DNA of 64,000 nucleotides from Hoylesella saccharolytica JCM 17484 (GTDB lineage Bacteria > Bacteroidota > Bacteroidia > Bacteroidales > Bacteroidaceae). The position numbers and the translations under genes are program-made. The notes beneath the pieces were generated by a model that was not told the origin of the DNA, ran no database searches, and saw only the letters and a program-made list of their open reading frames with translations. Shown in pieces: positions 8,573 to 18,204 of this stretch. Numbering within the stretch: the first letter of the stretch is position 1; each line of letters starts with the position of its first letter. The DNA is taken from NCBI RefSeq assembly GCF_000614205.1, contig NZ_BAKN01000004.1, positions 62,001 to 126,000 on the forward strand, read 5' to 3'.

Positions 8573-9359
8573 ATGGTACAGTGGTTTTTGGGCTGCACTA
8601 CTATTCTTTACCCGATTGCCTTTTTGGCGAATTTATCAACCGCCCAAAGAAGCCTATCAGTCAGTGGTAGAATATTGGCCGCTTACAGGTTGGCTCACAG
8701 CAGGTGTTATGGCGAGTATCATCTACTTTGGATCGATGGTCTTTCCGTTTTCGATTGCGCTGATTTTAGCCTGGCTTGCCCGACTGCTGCTCACGGGTGC
8801 TTTGCACGAAGATGGACTGGTTGACTTTTTCGATGGAGTGGGTGGTGGTGGAAATAATCGGCAACGTATCCTTGATATTATGAAAGATTCGCATATGGGC
8901 ACGTTTGGGCTGCTGGCTCTCATTGTTTATACCGGTCTTCTTTTCTCTACACTCTATATGTTGGGTCCGTTTTATGCTGCATTAGCGGTATTGGCTGCCG
9001 ATCCGTTCAGCAAGATGATTGCTGCACAGATTACCCAACTATTACCTTACGCCCGTACTGAAGAACAGTCGAAAGCGCATAATCTTTACCGTCGCTTTAC
9101 GGTGGGGGCAGGCATTAGTCTTTTTGCTCAGGGAACGCTACCGATGTTGCCGCTTGTGCTAACTTACCTAAGTATACCGCAACTTTCTTTGCGTTGGGAT
9201 TTACTCATCTTTATACCGTGCCTCGTGATGTTTGCTCTTTATATGCTGATGGCACAAAGGTTGAGAGGCTATACTGGAGATTGCTGTGGCGCGGTTTTTC
9301 TGCTTGTCGAACTTAGTTTTTACCTCACGATGTCGGCTCTTGTTTATACACCCGTTTAA
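8547..9359 (+). CDS. cobS: Adenosylcobinamide-GDP ribazoletransferase (cobalamin synthase)
   Basis: Membrane enzyme joining adenosylcobinamide-GDP and alpha-ribazole phosphate, the last assembly step before dephosphorylation. 270 residues with several hydrophobic segments. The acidic active-site text GALHEDGLVDFFDGVGGG and the following ILDIMKDSHMGTFG are typical. The ATG at 8547 lies inside cobT; no later start keeps the conserved N-terminal FFTRLP motif with as good a lead, so the overlap is accepted. Confidence 0.94.
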   Translation: MRISINTSKWYSGFWAALLFFTRLPFWRIYQPPKEAYQSVVEYWPLTGWLTAGVMASIIYFGSMVFPFSIALILAWLARLLLTGALHEDGLVDFFDGVGGGGNNRQRILDIMKDSHMGTFGLLALIVYTGLLFSTLYMLGPFYAALAVLAADPFSKMIAAQITQLLPYARTEEQSKAHNLYRRFTVGAGISLFAQGTLPMLPLVLTYLSIPQLSLRWDLLIFIPCLVMFALYMLMAQRLRGYTGDCCGAVFLLVELSFYLTMSALVYTPV

Positions 9360-9379
9360 TCTCACTTTACCCGCCACAG

Positions 9380-9952
9380 ATGGAACTCATTTTTGTAAGA
9401 CATACTCGTGTTGACGTTCCGCCGGGTACCTGCTACGGACAAACAGATGTACCATTAGCTGATAGTTTTGAGCAAGAAGCTGCTGAAACCTGTAGCAAGC
9501 TTCTTGCCCTTGGTCCTTTCGACGCCGTGTTTTCTTCACCTCTTACTCGAGCCCGTCGCCTTGCAGCCTATTGCGGTTTTACTCATCCCGTTTTAGATCA
9601 TCGATTGCAAGAAATGAACATGGGGTGCTGGGAAATGCAACGATATGACGACATCGATGATCCCAATCTGCAACGTTGGTACGACGATTATTTGCACGTT
9701 GTACCCACTGGTGGTGAGAGTTTTATGCAGCTTGCCGTCCGAGTGTCGGCCTTTCTCGACGAAATCTGTCAGCGTTCCTATCAGCGTGTTGCTGTCTTCG
9801 CTCATGGCGGCGTATTGCTGTCTGCAGGCATTCATGCCCATCTTTATACAGCCGAAAATGCCCTGCAACATCTTCCGCCCTTTGGTGGTATTGTACAGAT
9901 GCAGATTGCATCCGGTTTCCAGGGTTCGGCTTTCTCCGAAAGTGATGAATAG
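9380..9952 (+). CDS. cobC: Alpha-ribazole phosphatase, histidine phosphatase family
   Basis: 190 residues. Removes phosphate from alpha-ribazole 5'-phosphate or cobalamin 5'-phosphate in the nucleotide-loop pathway. Begins MELIFVRHTRVDVPPG; the His in VRHT is the phospho-acceptor, FSSPLTRARR supplies the phosphate-binding Arg, and VAVFAHGGV holds the second catalytic His. GTCYGQTDVPL is typical of CobC rather than phosphoglycerate mutase. Last gene of the cobUTSC set, which handles salvage and late assembly; no corrin-ring genes are in the window. Confidence 0.9.
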   Translation: MELIFVRHTRVDVPPGTCYGQTDVPLADSFEQEAAETCSKLLALGPFDAVFSSPLTRARRLAAYCGFTHPVLDHRLQEMNMGCWEMQRYDDIDDPNLQRWYDDYLHVVPTGGESFMQLAVRVSAFLDEICQRSYQRVAVFAHGGVLLSAGIHAHLYTAENALQHLPPFGGIVQMQIASGFQGSAFSESDE

Positions 9953-10189
9953 CACTATGGAAGCAACCGATTTTAAGTTTTTCCTATTTCTTTTGGAACT
10001 ACTTGTAATAAAGTTTACCCCAGTTCGGTCTATGGAACCAAATCGAATTTGCTCCGCTTCTTATGGCAATAAAGCTAAGATGTTTTATCTTATATGTGCA
10101 TAAGATTACACTTTTGTATCTTTCAATCTGTAGTATTTATAGTCGGAAAAGTTTTATTTTTAAAGCTGATTACGTTATTATTCTTATAA

Positions 10190-10224
10190 TTTGTTGCATA
10201 ATCGTTAAGAACTATATATCTTTG
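10190..10224 (+). promoter_or_regulatory. Promoter of ilvD
   Basis: TTTG at 10190-10193 and TATCTTTG at 10217-10224 match the Bacteroidota -33 and -7 boxes, with a 23-bp gap. The initiation point would fall only a few bases before the ATG at 10233, so the transcript would have almost no leader. A second, weaker -7-like TATCTTTC is near 10117. Confidence 0.55.
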
Positions 10225-10232
10225 CGTTCAAT

Positions 10233-12067
10233 ATGAATACTTCCGAACATTTGCATGCAAAAACAAAAGTGGGGCATCCCTTGCGAAGCCCAGTGTGCAC
10301 TCAGGGGCGTAGAATGGCTGGTGCAAGAGCTTTGTGGGTAGCAGGAGGAATGAAATACGAGCAGTTGGGCAAACCTATCATTGCTGTGGTTAATTCTTTT
10401 ACCCAGTTTGTGCCTGGACATACTCACCTACACGACGTTGGACAAATGGTGAAGCGAGAAATCGAAAATATGGGATGTTATGCTGCTGAATTCAACACGA
10501 TTGCCATTGACGACGGTATTGCTATGGGGCATGATGGGATGTTGTACTCGTTGCCCTCACGCGAGATGATTGCTGACTCAGTAGAATACATGGTCAATGC
10601 GCACAAGGCTGATGCCATGATTTGTATTTCCAACTGCGACAAGGTCACGCCGGGAATGCTGATGGCGGCTATGCGGCTCAACATCCCTACTGTGTTTTGT
10701 TCGGGTGGACCGATGGAGGCGGGTAAGTGGAAAGGGCAGAATGCTGATTTGGTTACGGCTATGATTAGCGGAGCCGACGATTCTGTTTCGGACGAGGAAA
10801 TGCAGCAGATCGAACAAAGTGTGTGTCCCGGTTGTGGTAGCTGTTCGGGAATGTTTACCGCTAACTCAATGAATTCGCTTACCGAGGCAATGGGATTGTC
10901 GCTGCCCGGTAATGGAACAATTTTGGCCACGCATGAAAATCGTATCACGCTGTTCAAAGAAGCGGCACGTACTATCGTTAACAATGCGCTGCGCTATTAC
11001 GAAGAGGGCGATGATAGTGTGTTGCCTCGCAGTATTGCTACGCGCACGGCGTTCCTTAATGCCATGACACTGGATATTGCGATGGGTGGCAGTACCAATA
11101 CCGTTTTGCATCTGTTGGCAGTGGCGCAAGAGGCAGAGGTGGATTTTGACATCACCGACATCGACCGGCTGAGCCGCCAAACGCCCTGCCTGTGTATGCT
11201 GGCACCCAACACACAGAAGTACAGTGTGCAGGAATGCAATCGCGCCGGTGGTATTCTCGGTATTATGAACGAATTATATAAAGTTGGTCTTGTCGATGGT
11301 TCTGTGCACCGGATAGACGGATTTACGCTGGCCGAAGCGCTAAAAAAGTATGACATCACCGCCGATGTAATAGACAAGGAGGCAGACCGCATCTATCACA
11401 GTGCGCCGGGCTATCGTTTTTCGACACAAATGGGTTCGCAAGCCAATCGATGGCCCAGTCTTGATGCTGACCGTTCTACGGGATGTATTCGTGATGTGAG
11501 GCATGCCTATACTTCAGACGGTGGTTTGGCAGTGCTCTTCGGTAACATTGCACAAGACGGATGTGTTGTAAAAACCGCCGGGGTAGACGCCTCGCTGTGG
11601 CAGTTTTGCGGACCTGCAGTGGTGTTTGATTCGCAAGAATCAGCCTGTGAAGGCATTCTTAACGGCAGCGTAAAGCCCGGCGATTGTGTGGTGATTACCC
11701 ACGAAGGTCCGAAGGGCGGCCCCGGAATGCAAGAGATGCTTTACCCCACCTCTTACATCAAAAGCAAGCACATGGGCCAAGCCTGCGCCCTGATTACCGA
11801 CGGGCGATTTTCGGGCGGAACATCGGGCTGAGCATCGGGCACATCTCGCCCGAAGCGGCGGCCGGAGGAAACATTGGCAAGGTAAAAACGGGCGACATCA
11901 TCGAGATTGACATTCCCCGTCGCACCATCAACGTGCAACTGAGCGATGAAGAGTTGGCATTGCGTAAGCAGCAACCGCTGATGCGCCATCGGCCCGTAAG
12001 CAAGGCTTTGCAGGCCTATGCCCAACACGTCAGCTCGGCCGACAAAGGTGGCGTCAGAGTGCTATAA
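10233..12067 (+). CDS. ilvD: Dihydroxy-acid dehydratase, interrupted by one frameshift
   Basis: Converts 2,3-dihydroxy acids to 2-keto acids in valine and isoleucine synthesis; an iron-sulphur enzyme. [18 protein letters not shown] near the start, [19 protein letters not shown] and [19 protein letters not shown] carry the cluster-binding Cys residues. After GRFSGGTSG the frame hits TGA at 11829, but the next frame continues at once with [19 protein letters not shown] to the stop at 12065-12067. Restoring one C after GGGC would give 611 residues, the normal length. Either a sequencing error or a recent one-base loss. First gene of the cluster; about 480 bp and a repeat array separate it from ilvB. 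Confidence 0.93.
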
Positions 12068-12149
12068 TCGCTTTTGTGGCGGCCCCCGCAGGTGATAAAT
12101 CGCCCATATCCGGGAGTGGAAGTAAAGTAAAAAGAAAAAAGAGGGTCAT

Positions 12150-12409
12150 TGTCCGCGGGCGAAGTTAATAGGGGGTAATAAAACAATCGTCGCCCGTGGG
12201 CGACGTGAAAAATTTTAACAGAAAGTACTTTCGCCCGTGGGCGATGTGAAAAATTTTAACAGAAAATGTTTTCGCCCGTGGGCGACGTGAAAAAATTTAA
12301 CAGAAAGTATTTTCGTCCGCGGGCGATGTGAAAAAAAATTAACAGAAAGTGTTTTCGCCCAGGGGCGACGAGAGAAAAATTAACAATAAAGTACTTTCGC
12401 CCGCGGGCG
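12150..12409. repeat. Tandem array, 41-42 bp period, palindromic GC-rich core
   Basis: Seven units begin at 12150, 12191, 12232, 12273, 12314, 12356 and 12398, so the period is 41, 41, 41, 41, 42 and 42 bp. The core is CGCCCGTGGGCG or a near variant (one is CGCCCAGGGGCG), flanked by T-rich sequence before and A-rich after, often AACAGAAAG between cores. Core and spacer are both conserved but drifting, unlike a CRISPR array. It fills the space between ilvD and ilvB. A short reverse-strand frame across it gives a repetitive peptide and is not a gene. Confidence 0.9.
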
Positions 12410-12548
12410 ACGGTAGCAAAATCGAAAGAAAACGGGCATCCGAGTAGTGGGATGAGAGAAAACGGATAAAAATCGTATCTCAAATTTGCCTCAATAGTAT
12501 AGCAGCTTGCGGTTCTCCGCAAATATTTCGGAAAAAGAAAATAATTCG

Positions 12549-14271
12549 ATGGCAATGAAAAAAGAAATCGTTACAGGCGCTGAAGCGTTGATGCGCTCGC
12601 TGAAAGCCGAAAATGTAGAAGTAATTTTCGGTTATCCCGGTGGCGCCATTATGCCCGTGTTCGATGCCCTTTTCGATTACACTCGGGGCGCGCAAAAAGC
12701 GTTTCATCACGTTCTGGTGCGCCACGAGCAGGCCGCTGCGCACGCCGCCGAGGGTTATGCGCGGGTAAGCGGACGGGTGGGCGTTTGCCTTGTAACCAGC
12801 GGGCCCGGCGCCACGAACACACTTACGGGCATTGCCGATGCCATGATGGATTCTACACCCATCGTTGTTATCGCCGGTCAGGTGGGCATCGGCGCATTGG
12901 GCACCGACGCCTTTCAAGAGGTAGATTGGGTGGGACTGACACAGCCCGTTACGAAATGGGCGTATCAAATTCGCCGACCCGAAGATGTGGCGTGGGCGGT
13001 GAGCAGAGCTTTCTATATCGCGCGCAGCGGACGACCCGGTCCGGTGGTGCTCGATTTTCCTAAAAACGCACAAATCCACACCTGTGCCTGGCAGCCCGCT
13101 CGGTGCGGCACATCCGTTCTTACGATCCCTATCCCCTGCTAAATGCAGAGGCCGTTTCTGAAGCTGCTCGTCTGATTAATTCTGCTCAACGCCCGCTTGC
13201 ATTGGTGGGGCAGGGAGTGGAGCTGGGTGAAGCGCATCACGAGTTACTTGCTTTCTTGGAAAAAGCCCACATTCCGGCCGCGTGCACAATGATGGGACTG
13301 TCGGCGTTGCCCTCTGCTCATCCTCTTAACATGGGTATGCTCGGTATGCATGGCAATTATGCCCCAAACCTCAAAGAGCAAGAATGTGATGTGCTGATTG
13401 CTATCGGAATGCGCTTTAGCGAACGCGTTACCGGGCGCGTGGATAAGTATGCCTGTAAGGCCAAGGTTATTCACCTCGACATCGACCGTAGTGAAATAGA
13501 CAAGAATGTAAAAACTGATGTTGCGGTGGTGGCCGATTGCAAGGTGTCGTTGCCCGCCATCACGAAACAGCTCGAAGAAAAACGACATGACGAGTGGATA
13601 GAATCTTTTACCCCTTTGTTCGACGAAGAAAACAAGAAAGTTATCCAGCCTGCTATTCACCCCGTATCGGGCGCGTTGCTGATGGGCGAGGTGGTTCACG
13701 CCGTGTCGCAAGCCGTTCAGGGCGATGCTGTGATGGTGAATGATGTGGGGCAGAATCAGATGTTTTCATGCCGGTATTTTAAATATAATCGTCAACGTTC
13801 TATCGTTACCAGCGGTGGACTGGGTACAATGGGTTTCGGACTGCCTGCCGCCATTGGCTCTGTTTTTGGTGCTCCCCACAGAACTGTTTGTCTTTTTACC
13901 GGCGATGGCGGTATTCAGATGAGTATTCAGGAACTGGGCACGATAATGGAGCAGCGTATTCCTATTAAAGTAATTCTTCTCAACAACAATTATTTAGGCA
14001 ATGTGCGCCAGTGGCAAGAGCTGTTTTGGAATAAAAGATATTCGTTTACTCGAATGCTTAATCCAGATTATTCGGCCATTTGCAAAGGTTACGGCATTCA
14101 TTACGACGTGCTGACCGATAGAAAGGATTTAGATGCAAGATACGCGAGATGCTGAATACCGAAGGGCCGTTTTTGTTGGAATGTGTCGTGCGCGAAGAAG
14201 ATAATATCATGCCGATGGTTGAACCAGGAAAAAGTATCGACGAGATGATACTGGAGCCGCATCTAAAATAA
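12549..14271 (+). CDS. ilvB: Acetolactate synthase large subunit, two frameshifts
   Basis: Thiamine-diphosphate enzyme that condenses pyruvate with pyruvate or 2-oxobutyrate. Starts MAMKKEIVTGAEALMRSLKA. The PP/FAD-binding text FGYPGGAIMPVFDALF (containing the FGYPGG loop), the catalytic-Glu motif VRHEQAAAHAAEGYARVSG and the C-terminal ThDP motif GDGGIQMSIQELGT with NNNYLGNVRQWQ are all present. The frame shifts near 13095-13103 (between the FPKNAQ region and VRHIRSYDPYPLL) and near 14133 (DLDA to IREMLNTEGPFLLE), each by one missing base. Full length would be about 574 residues. Two bases separate its stop from ilvN. Confidence 0.92.
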
Positions 14272-14273
14272 CA

Positions 14274-14837
14274 ATGGGAAATATGATAGAGAAAAAACTG
14301 TACACGCTTTTAGTTTATTCTGAAAATATTGCTGGGATACTTAATCAGATAACAGCCGTTTTTACGCGGAGGCAGCTCAATATTGAGAGCCTTAACGTTT
14401 CGGCATCAAGCATAAAAGATGTTCACAAATATACCATCACAGCTTGGAGCAATGAAGACCAAATTGAAAAAATAACCCGTCAGCTTGAAAAGAAAATCGA
14501 TGTTATTAAGGCCAATTACTATACCGACGACCAGCTATTTATACACGAGGTGGCGCTCTTTAAAATTTCGACGTCTGTTCTGATGGAAAATCCTGAGATT
14601 TCTCGTAGTATACGTCGACACAATGCCCGGATGATGGAGGTAAATTCCATTTACAGCACGGTTCATCTGACAGGAATGACAGAAGATATCACCAGTCTTT
14701 TTGGCATTCTCAGTGGTTTTAACTGTTTGCTTCAGTACACCCGTAGCGGGCGTATCGCCGTAACGCGAAGTGTTGAAGAACCGATCAGTGATTATTTAGA
14801 CGAGCAAAATAGAAAAGAAAATGGAACAGCAGACTAA
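14274..14837 (+). CDS. ilvN: Acetolactate synthase regulatory subunit
   Basis: 187 residues. Binds the large subunit, raises its activity and usually gives valine feedback control. The N-terminal ACT domain (TLLVYSENIAGILNQITAVF, then RRQLNIESLNVS) is followed by the longer C-terminal ACT-like domain (HEVALFKISTS). It sits 2 bp behind ilvB and overlaps the thioesterase gene by 17 bp, so the genes form one transcription unit. Confidence 0.95.
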   Translation: MGNMIEKKLYTLLVYSENIAGILNQITAVFTRRQLNIESLNVSASSIKDVHKYTITAWSNEDQIEKITRQLEKKIDVIKANYYTDDQLFIHEVALFKISTSVLMENPEISRSIRRHNARMMEVNSIYSTVHLTGMTEDITSLFGILSGFNCLLQYTRSGRIAVTRSVEEPISDYLDEQNRKENGTAD

Positions 14838-15594
14838 GGTCGGAAAGTATTTATTTTTGGCAGAACCCTTTCATTGTGATTTTTCCGACCATCTTTTTAT
14901 GGGACATCTGGGAAATCATTTACTGAATGCGGCGGATTTCCATGCCAACGACCGAGATTTCGGTATGCACTATCTTAACACCATTTATAAAACGTGGGTA
15001 TTGTCGCGGCTCAGTATCGAGATGCACGAAATGCCGTCTGCCTACGCCCACTTTTACGTTGAGACGTGGGTTGAAAATGTGATGCGCTTCTTTACCCATC
15101 GCAATTTTAAAATGACAGATTCGGAAACCGGACGAGTTTATGGATACGGGCGTAGCGTGTGGGCAATGATAGACATCCGTACACGTCAGCCCGCAGACAT
15201 TCTTGCTGTAAAAGATGGGGCTATAGCTGCTTATGTTGATACGCAGATGTCGTGTCCCATTGATACGCCATTGCGGGTAAAAACCGGAAAAGATATGCTG
15301 CTGCAACGAACTATCGATACGCATTACAGCGATGTAGACGTTAACGGACATATCAACAGTGTAAAATACATCGAACATGCCCTGAACCTATGGGATGCGC
15401 ATTGGTATCAAACCCACCGCATTCATCGTATCGATGTAGCTTATGTGGCAGAAAGCCACTGGGGTGATCGGCTTCATCTATATCTCGAACAGGTGAGCGA
15501 TGAAGAATACAACATTTGCATTTTGAAGCAAAGCGTAGATAAAGAGCTCCCCGTTGAGACTTGTAGAATAAAGATTAGATTTGTAAATAATTAA
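14821..15594 (+). CDS. Acyl-ACP thioesterase, hot-dog fold
   Basis: 257 residues related to plant FatA/FatB-type acyl-ACP thioesterases, which free fatty acids from acyl carrier protein. Two hot-dog repeats are visible; the second has HYSDVDVNGHINSVKYIEH, where Asn and His belong to the active site. The first has DANDRDFGMHYLN-like text near residues 35-55. It lies inside the ilv cluster, overlapping ilvN and 12 bp before ilvC. A link between branched-chain keto acids and branched fatty acids is suggested by position but not shown. Confidence 0.85.
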   Translation: MEQQTKVGKYLFLAEPFHCDFSDHLFMGHLGNHLLNAADFHANDRDFGMHYLNTIYKTWVLSRLSIEMHEMPSAYAHFYVETWVENVMRFFTHRNFKMTDSETGRVYGYGRSVWAMIDIRTRQPADILAVKDGAIAAYVDTQMSCPIDTPLRVKTGKDMLLQRTIDTHYSDVDVNGHINSVKYIEHALNLWDAHWYQTHRIHRIDVAYVAESHWGDRLHLYLEQVSDEEYNICILKQSVDKELPVETCRIKIRFVNN

Positions 15595-15606
15595 AGCAAT
15601 AAACTT

Positions 15607-16650
15607 ATGGCAGAAATGAATTTTGGCGGTGTTATTGAAACCGTTGTTACCAGCAAAGAATTTTCGCTCGAGAAGGCTCGCGAAGTATTAAAACACGAAA
15701 CCATCGCCGTTATCGGTTATGGTATTCAGGGACCCGGACAGGCAGGCAACCTGCGTGATAATGGTTTTGATGTAATTGTGGGCCAACGACCTGGAACAAC
15801 CTATGATAAAGCTGTAGCTGACGGATGGGTACCTGGCGAAACACTTTTCTCTATCGAAGAGGCTGCTCATCGCGGAACGATTGTTTGTATGCTGCTTTCA
15901 GATGCAGGGCAGATTGCTGCATGGCCTACCATCAAGCCCCATCTTACAGCAGGTAAAACACTCTATTATTCTCACGGATTTGCCATCAACTGGAGTAACC
16001 GTACGGGTGTTGTTCCTCCAGCCGATATCGATGTTATTCTCGTTGCGCCAAAAGGTTCGGGCACATCTTTGCGCACTATGTTTCTTGAAGGGCGCGGACT
16101 CAACTGTTCTTACGCTGTTTATCAAGATGTTTCGGGTAGGGCAGAAGAGAAAACATTAGCCTTTGGTATTGGTATCGGTGCCGGATACCTCTTTAAAACC
16201 ACTTTCGAGCGCGAGGCTGTTTCTGATCTTACCGGTGAGCGCGGTTCGCTAATGGGCGCTATCGAGGGCTTGTTCGAAGCCCAATACGAAGTGCTCCGGG
16301 CAAATGGCCATTCTCCATCGGAAGCTTTTAATGAAACAGTCGAAGAACTTACCCAGAGTCTAATGCCCCTTGTCGGCGCGAAGGGGATGGATTGGATGTA
16401 TGCCAACTGTTCTACCACAGCTCAGCGCGGTGCGTTGGATTGGGCACCCCGTTTTCGCGATGCAGTAAAGCCTGTTATCGAGCAACTTTATCGCTCGGTG
16501 AAAGATGGGCACGAAGCACAAGTTTCAATCGACAGCAACTCGAAACCTGATTATCGTGAAGGGTTGAATAAAGAACTTGAGGCGATGCGAAATAAAGAGA
16601 TGTGGCGTGCCGGAGCTACTGTTCGGCAACTACGGCCTGAAAACAATTGA
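15607..16650 (+). CDS. ilvC: Ketol-acid reductoisomerase
   Basis: 347 residues. Isomerises and reduces acetolactate or acetohydroxybutyrate with NAD(P)H. The Rossmann motif AVIGYGIQGPGQAGNLRDNG is at about residues 36-55, followed by the cofactor-choice loop. VAPKGSGTSLR and DLTGERGSLMGAIEGLFEAQ hold the metal-binding Asp and Glu, and ETVEELTQSLMPLV the further acidic residues. Last gene of the cluster, intact, with a strong hairpin behind it. Confidence 0.96.
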   Translation: MAEMNFGGVIETVVTSKEFSLEKAREVLKHETIAVIGYGIQGPGQAGNLRDNGFDVIVGQRPGTTYDKAVADGWVPGETLFSIEEAAHRGTIVCMLLSDAGQIAAWPTIKPHLTAGKTLYYSHGFAINWSNRTGVVPPADIDVILVAPKGSGTSLRTMFLEGRGLNCSYAVYQDVSGRAEEKTLAFGIGIGAGYLFKTTFEREAVSDLTGERGSLMGAIEGLFEAQYEVLRANGHSPSEAFNETVEELTQSLMPLVGAKGMDWMYANCSTTAQRGALDWAPRFRDAVKPVIEQLYRSVKDGHEAQVSIDSNSKPDYREGLNKELEAMRNKEMWRAGATVRQLRPENN

Positions 16651-16695
16651 CTTTTTATTGAGTGGTTGATCACCTTTTTTGGTGGACAGATAAAA

Positions 16696-16735
16696 ACAAT
16701 AAGAACTTAACACCTTAGAGTTAAGTTCTTATTGT
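16696..16735 (+). terminator. Hairpin terminator after ilvC
   Basis: A perfect 16-bp stem, ACAATAAGAACTTAAC with its complement, and loop ACCTTAGA. It lies 46 bp past the ilvC stop. The stem is AT-rich and symmetric, so it may also stop transcription from the opposite side. Confidence 0.8.
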
Positions 16736-16771
16736 TTGCAAAAGTTTTACTATCTTTTCGTTTATTTTGTG

Positions 16772-16859
16772 CGGAGAGAATAGGATTCGAACCTACGAAC
16801 CGCTTTAGGCGGTTACACGCTTTCCAGGCGTGCCTCTTCAACCACTCGAGCACCTCTCC
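16772..16859 (-). tRNA. tRNA-Ser (GGA)
   Basis: 88 nt on the reverse strand. The acceptor stem begins GGAGAGG. The anticodon arm is CACGC CTGGAAA GCGTG, giving GGA. The long variable arm (CCGCCTAAAGCGG) is the serine type, and the T-arm reads GGTTCGAATCC. CCA is not encoded. Confidence 0.95.
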
Positions 16860-16990
16860 CTGAATAACGCTTGCAAAAGTAATGTTTTTTCTCGGTATTC
16901 ACAAGCGCAGGTCGTAAAAACGATAACCTTTGTATCGGTAATTGGAGATATTAAACAGCAAACGATACGTGGCAGATATAGTGAAAACTG

Positions 16991-17083
16991 GTTATTGATG
17001 CCTTGAAACGAGGCGACGAGTCTGCTTTTCAGTTTTTATTTCATAAGCATTATTCTGTTTATACACATTACAGTATGAAATAG
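16991..17083 (+). pseudogene. Fragment of an ECF sigma factor
   Basis: The plus strand encodes VIDALKRGDESAFQFLFHKH followed by YSVYTHYSMK and a stop. ALKRGDESAF..LF..HY is the region-2 start of sigma-70-type ECF factors common in Bacteroidota. Nothing recognisable follows, and a stop lies just upstream, so only about 30 residues survive. The remaining 16860-17306 stretch shows no gene. Confidence 0.6.
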
Positions 17084-17306
17084 GTACGATGAATTTTGGC
17101 TGAAACAATTGATTGACAATACGCAATCGAATGTCAAAATGAAATATATGTATAAAAGCTATCCTTTTTATAAAATAAATATTTCCTTGCAATCATTGGA
17201 ATGGTTGGGACCCATTGTGATTTGTATCTATCGCCTAAAGTAAATAATTACCTGCATTTCAAGCATGATTTACCAGTAGGGTAGGGACTGTGGTTATTGG
17301 AAAGAC

Positions 17307-18125
17307 TTAGTCAGCCTCATACATGGAAGGTAAACGTTTTAGTTCCTGATAAGTTTGATTGATATCTTCGCGCGTGATTTCAAAGTGACGATCAATGGTG
17401 CGAGGGGTGTCGAGCAATGAATGTGAGAAGAGCCAGTCGTAAGTTTTTTGTAAATAAAACAAACGAGCAAGCAATCCGTGTGACCCACCAGGCACCCAAT
17501 CATATCGTAAGAGTTTGTCGTTTCCTTGTTCTTTTAGCTTGTTTACGACAATTTCCGACTGTTTTACTGATACCGCCCTATCGGCAGTTCCGTGCATAAT
17601 CCACATCGGAACTTTTCCTATTCCGCTAACATCATTTAGCGAACAGCCACCACACAATGCCATTGCTGCCGCTATTTTTTCTGGATAAGTGCCTACAAAG
17701 TCCATTGTTCCGTATCCGCCCAGACTCATTCCAAGAACGTATACACGTGTGGTATCTACTCGGTAATTATTTTTTGTCCATTCCAATAGGTCGTTTAGCT
17801 TTTTCGGACTCCAAGCACCGCCCGGATTTTGAGGCGCGACAACAAGTGTTGGGATAATCTTTCCCCGGTCTATGGCATCAAGAACGCCATACCGTCTTAC
17901 ACGTTGCAAGTTATTGCCACACAAGCTGGCGCCATGTAAAAAAATGACCAGTGGTAGCGGATGGTCGTCTTCATGATACTCGGCCGGCGTGTAGACCCAG
18001 AAGTTATAACCGCCCACGATAACGTTCTTTCGGGTTTCAAACGTTCCATTTTTTACTATTTGCGCTATGCAAATGGTTGTCATTGTAGTTAAAAATAAAG
18101 ATAAAACAAACCTCTTCATCTGCAT
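17307..18125 (-). CDS. Secreted alpha/beta-hydrolase (esterase or peptidase-like)
   Basis: 272 residues with signal peptide MKRFVLSLFLTTMTTICIAQ just after the start. The alpha/beta-hydrolase core has PLVIFLHGASLCGNN (oxyanion region), the nucleophile elbow LGMSLGGYG, the acid in MHGTADRAV and the base in GGSHGL, so the Ser-Asp-His triad is complete. It resembles predicted carboxylesterases/phospholipases fused to carbohydrate-esterase or PHB-depolymerase-like families. The substrate is unknown; it stands alone between tRNA genes. Confidence 0.85.
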   Translation of the reverse strand: MQMKRFVLSLFLTTMTTICIAQIVKNGTFETRKNVIVGGYNFWVYTPAEYHEDDHPLPLVIFLHGASLCGNNLQRVRRYGVLDAIDRGKIIPTLVVAPQNPGGAWSPKKLNDLLEWTKNNYRVDTTRVYVLGMSLGGYGTMDFVGTYPEKIAAAMALCGGCSLNDVSGIGKVPMWIMHGTADRAVSVKQSEIVVNKLKEQGNDKLLRYDWVPGGSHGLLARLFYLQKTYDWLFSHSLLDTPRTIDRHFEITREDINQTYQELKRLPSMYEAD

Positions 18126-18204
18126 ATATATGTTGTTTGTTTAGTTTTTAAATTCTAAAAATACAAAAAGAGCGGATGTGCTTGTATTGCGCTCCGCTCT
18201 TTTG

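Noticed and set aside
9953-10232. Attenuator or T-box leader for the ilv genes
   Set aside because: No leader peptide rich in Val, Leu or Ile and no T-box sequence; only a weak AT-rich hairpin at 10087-10106.
12150-12409. CRISPR array
   Set aside because: The repeated part is short (about 12-16 bp), the spacers are themselves similar to one another, and there are no cas genes. The same holds for the array at 40681.
12507-12548. Longer ilvB start at TTG 12507
   Set aside because: The 14 added residues lie outside the family N-terminus; the ATG at 12549 fits it.
12256-12555. 99-residue reverse-strand protein with repeated GRKYFLLNFF text
   Set aside because: It is the translation of the 41-bp DNA repeat and has no start context or family.
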